Part shown: in pieces, positions 60,944-64,000 of the stretch
Layout: every line of letters starts with the position of its first letter
How positions within the stretch are numbered: position 1 is the first letter of the stretch
NCBI GenBank assembly: GCA_950295325.1
Contig: OX485805.1
Span: 5,952,501-6,016,500 of the forward strand
Direction: 5' to 3'
Source of the DNA: Polytrichum commune
Taxonomy: Eukaryota > Streptophyta > Polytrichopsida > Polytrichales > Polytrichaceae
DNA length: 64,000 nucleotides
Notes under the pieces: model-generated
The model's input: only the letters and a program-made list of their open reading frames with translations
Told to the model about the DNA's origin: nothing
Databases searched by the model: none
Made by a program: the position numbers and the translations under genes

Positions 60944-61262
60944 CACTAAATAGGATGTTTAGTGTTTGATACACTAAATACGAACACGTACACTACATGT
61001 CAATAACCTTGTGAAAGTAAGTAACATTCAATGTAAATTCAAACACCAAATATCAACAATGATTATATGTGGAAGTTAAGTGTTTGAATTTAGTGTTAGT
61101 AAGGATATGAAAAAAAAGGATATAATAAGGGAGGTGGCAGCATGGAAGGTAGCAACACATTTATGTCTAACACTAATTGTCAAAGAATTGAAAATTAGTG
61201 TTGAGCAAGGTAGGGTGGTAACAACGTTGAACATAAGCAAACACTAAATATCCTATTTAGTG
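60944..61262. mobile_element. 319-bp CACTAAATA MITE, longest copy
   Basis: Ends are CACTAAATAGGATGTTTAGT and, inverted, CACTAAATAGGATATTTAGT, both continuing GTTTG. Interior non-coding, AT-rich. Related to 31937-32151 and 45035-45140. No target duplication confirmed (CCA left, TAG right). Confidence 0.7.
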
Positions 61263-62880
61263 TAGCTTCCTTAGACCGATCCTTATGCACCATGTATGAT
61301 GACCTTGCATATGACAAGAACCTTCATCTTCATCGCCTAGAATCAACACAACATAGTTGAGTACTATACCTAAGTTATATCAAACCCCAACATGGCCACC
61401 TCCATGATCCCCTCCCTCCCCCCACGGTTTGGTTGTAGAACCGTCCCTTTGAATCTCGGTTACCGATCCCCATGCTACCTAAAACCAATATAGAATCCAT
61501 GTTTTGGAAATATCCCCATAATTACGTGAATACAAGTTACATGGACACGATCATCCTTTGACGGTGCATCGTCATTTCATATATATATCCAACAAGTCTC
61601 AAGATATTTTCTTTGCAAACAGGTCACGTATGATCATTCAAAGGTTTGACATTGTGAATATAACTATATCTCAATACATTTAATCATGACTTGATTTTAT
61701 AACTTCAATTATAACAATCATGAACGATGTGTACTACATTGAATTTTTGTAATTAGTTTCACTTAATATTTGGGATTACGCAATGCTATAAGTAATTATT
61801 GCATACTCATTTTTTTGTGCCAACAATGGCCAAATTAGTTGTTTGGACATTTTAGAAAATTAACATCTTTACTTGGTGAAAAAATACATGAATAATACAA
61901 AAATATAGCATTTTGTAAATCCAAATAGTAAGTAACACTACATACAATACTTACTGTAATTAGGGGTTCGAATGTTGAGAACACCCATTCATGCCATGAG
62001 TTGAGAGGGTGGCTTTGCTTGACTTTTCTTATTAATAATGGCAAACACAAGAAAGCTTTACCTTTAAGGTCAAAGCGGTCGAGATGACAAGACTTGTAGT
62101 GCTCAAAAGTTGCTTACATCAAAAGTGGAGTTGCTATAAATTACTCAAGGACTATTCTTGTACGAATGAAAGTTAAATTCAACATCTAACTATGTCAAAA
62201 AACACCATTTTTAGGATTTTTCCATTGCAAGTATTCATTAACACTTCATAGCAAGGTATCATCTAATGAAGTTGTGGCCCAAGGCTCAATACACGTACAA
62301 CTCAATTTGAGAGTAATTTAGAATACACATAATAATGTGTAGAAATGGCGGGTCAAAATACTAGATATTGCATAGACTTGTACTTGCATAGACTTGTACA
62401 TTCCTTCACATACTTGAATGTATTTGCACTGTAATTTCAACTTTCTTTTTTCAATCAGAAAATCTCACGAGAAAGACACAACTATTTCAACAACATGTAT
62501 TTCCTATGGAATGACTAAAGATCATTGAAAATTTTAGCAACATTTTACTATTATTTTTTTGGTTTGATTCCAACCCCCTAAGGTGTATTTTTTCTTGACA
62601 TTGAAGGGTTAACCCCTAAGCATCTAACTTAAGCAGCCTATATTAGGCATCTCCAAGCACAAAATAGCATATTTGAGCTACATACTCTCCTTTTTAGTTA
62701 GTCGTGTTAGAAGTGAACCTATATGAAATCAACTTATTTTTCAAGTGCACTATTTGAATAAGTTAAACACTTTGATGTTATTAAAGATTGAAGTTCAAAT
62801 ACGCATTGGAATATGCTTCAAATGTAGTTGACTACTCCACACGAGTCAACAATGTATACAATTGGGAGGACCTACGTATT
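61263..62880. other. AT-rich intergenic DNA
   Basis: No gene, RNA or repeat recognised; short frames only. Confidence 0.4.
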
Positions 62881-62883
62881 CAT

Positions 62884-63880
62884 GGCCACTTCACACACGA
62901 GCCAAGAGCCACGACCATGAAATTGTGAGAGGCCAAAAAAAAGTGTCCAAAGGCCATCCCAAGACACCTCCAAAATCATGTAGTGTGGTCACGGACCCTC
63001 AAATGTAGTGTGAAGTCATAAGTGACTAGGCCCTCAAACAAATGCTATTTCAATGAATTTCTATTCATGTTGGTCCTTACACATGATATAATAGAATAAA
63101 TCAATGATTGTGAGCGTTTGGAGTGCCATGGTCTCCCGGTTTTGTGTTAGGGCCACTTCACACATGAGAATGAGAGCCCGTGACCATTGCACTTCAAGCA
63201 CTCTCATTGGTGGAAAAGGCGGAGCCGGTCCAAGTTCTCTTCACACTATACTTGAGGGACCAACGGAGTAAGTGATTGCAAGGTGGATGTAAAGTCTACA
63301 TAGATTCCTATGTGGCATCAAATGGACAATGTTTTATGGTCGCTTGGACTATTTTTAAAAACCACCTCTTGGAGGTAGGCCTATCACAAAACCGGGAGAC
63401 CATGGCACTCCGAATGCTCACAACCGTCGATTTAGTCTATTTTATCATGTGTGAGGACCCACATGAATAGAAATCCATTGAAATAGCATTTGGTTGAGGG
63501 CCCGGTCACATATGGCTTCACACTACACTTGAGGATCCGTGACCACACTACATGACTTTGGAGGTGTGTTGGGACGACCTTTGAACACTTTCTTTTGGGC
63601 TCTCACAATTTCATGGTCACGGCTCTTGGCTTGTGTGTGAAGTGGCCTTTGAGCCTACCTTCAAGAGGTGGTTTTTGAAAATAATCGAAGTAACCATGAA
63701 ACATGATCCATTTGATGCCATTTAGGAATAAGTAGACTTTACTTCCATCTTACATTCACATACTCCGTTGGTCCCTCAAGTGTAGTGTAAAGCGAACTTG
63801 GACCGGCTCTGCCTTTCCAACCAATGAGAGTGCTTGAAGTGTCATGGTCACGGGCTCTCAGTCTCGTGTGTGAAGTGACC
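62884..63880 (-). mobile_element. GGCCACTTCACAC element, inverted copy split by an insertion
   Basis: 62884-63150 is the reverse complement of the second half of the 496-bp element, and 63648-63880 is the reverse complement of the first half; together they total 500 bp, one full copy. The break lies at the word GTAGGCC of the element. The forward copy at 63151-63647 sits in the break. Confidence 0.75.
63151..63647 (+). mobile_element. GGCCACTTCACAC element, complete copy nested in a sister copy
   Basis: 497 bp, from GGCCACTTCACACATGAG to its complement GTGTGTGAAGTGGCC. Co-linear with 10251-10746, far more alike inside than at the left end. It interrupts an inverted copy of itself, making a three-part inverted structure. 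Confidence 0.78.
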
Positions 63881-64000
63881 CTCAGGAAAGAAATCTACAA
63901 ACATGCACTTTTGATAACTAATTAACTAAATTGTGTAATTTCGATCCGATCTTTGTTGATGCTTCATTGCAGATTTGCTAACGCAATCCAATTTTCGTTG

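Noticed and set aside
61960..61990. tRNA-like GGGGTTCGAATG near 61965
   Set aside because: Only a T-loop-like word; no acceptor, D or anticodon arm could be paired around it.

Overview
The window looks like nuclear DNA of a land plant. It has a G-type lectin receptor kinase with a 170-bp GT-AG intron, plant-type U1 snRNA genes with an upstream sequence element at -68, intron-less histone H4 genes, and plant DNA-transposon families (PIF/Harbinger, CACTA-like, Tc1/mariner) in AT-rich intergenic DNA. All three H4 genes carry a 6-bp/4-nt stem-loop 35-38 nt after the stop codon. Angiosperm replication histones are polyadenylated and lack this, so I favour a non-seed plant (bryophyte, lycophyte or fern). 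The species cannot be fixed from the sequence alone.

Layout. 142-8218: an 8.1-kb PIF/Harbinger transposon with a TTA target duplication, a Myb/SANT-like protein and a DDE transposase facing each other. 9.2-10.7 kb: a foldback element and a 496-bp inverted-repeat element. 11.1-18.8 kb: an H4 gene, H4 relics and five U1 snRNA genes, all on the plus strand, in degenerate tandem units of 1.1-1.4 kb. 19.0-49 kb: no intact host gene seen; instead a dead Tc1/mariner copy, several MITE families, an array of twelve short palindromes, a four-copy degenerate repeat, a 4.0-kb TG..CA element with a 5-bp target duplication and a broken gag-like frame, and a duplicated 0.74-kb repeat disrupted by a Harbinger-type insertion. 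49.1 kb: a 147-bp near-perfect hairpin. 49.97-52.59 kb: the receptor kinase gene. 54.3-60.4 kb: a U1 3'-end relic, three U1 genes and two H4 genes, all on the minus strand, with the same spacer blocks as the left array but reversed. 60.9-63.9 kb: a MITE and two nested copies of the 496-bp element.

The main result is a mirror-image locus (H4 then U1 genes on the plus strand, U1 genes then H4 on the minus strand) about 35 kb apart. It supplies two dosage-sensitive products, U1 snRNA for 5' splice-site recognition and histone H4 for chromatin. The U1 copies share a rigid promoter with a USE-like box at -68/-69 and a non-TATA box at -30, but differ in stem-loop I, the U1-70K site. The H4 copies encode the same 103-residue protein and share a histone-type 3' stem-loop.
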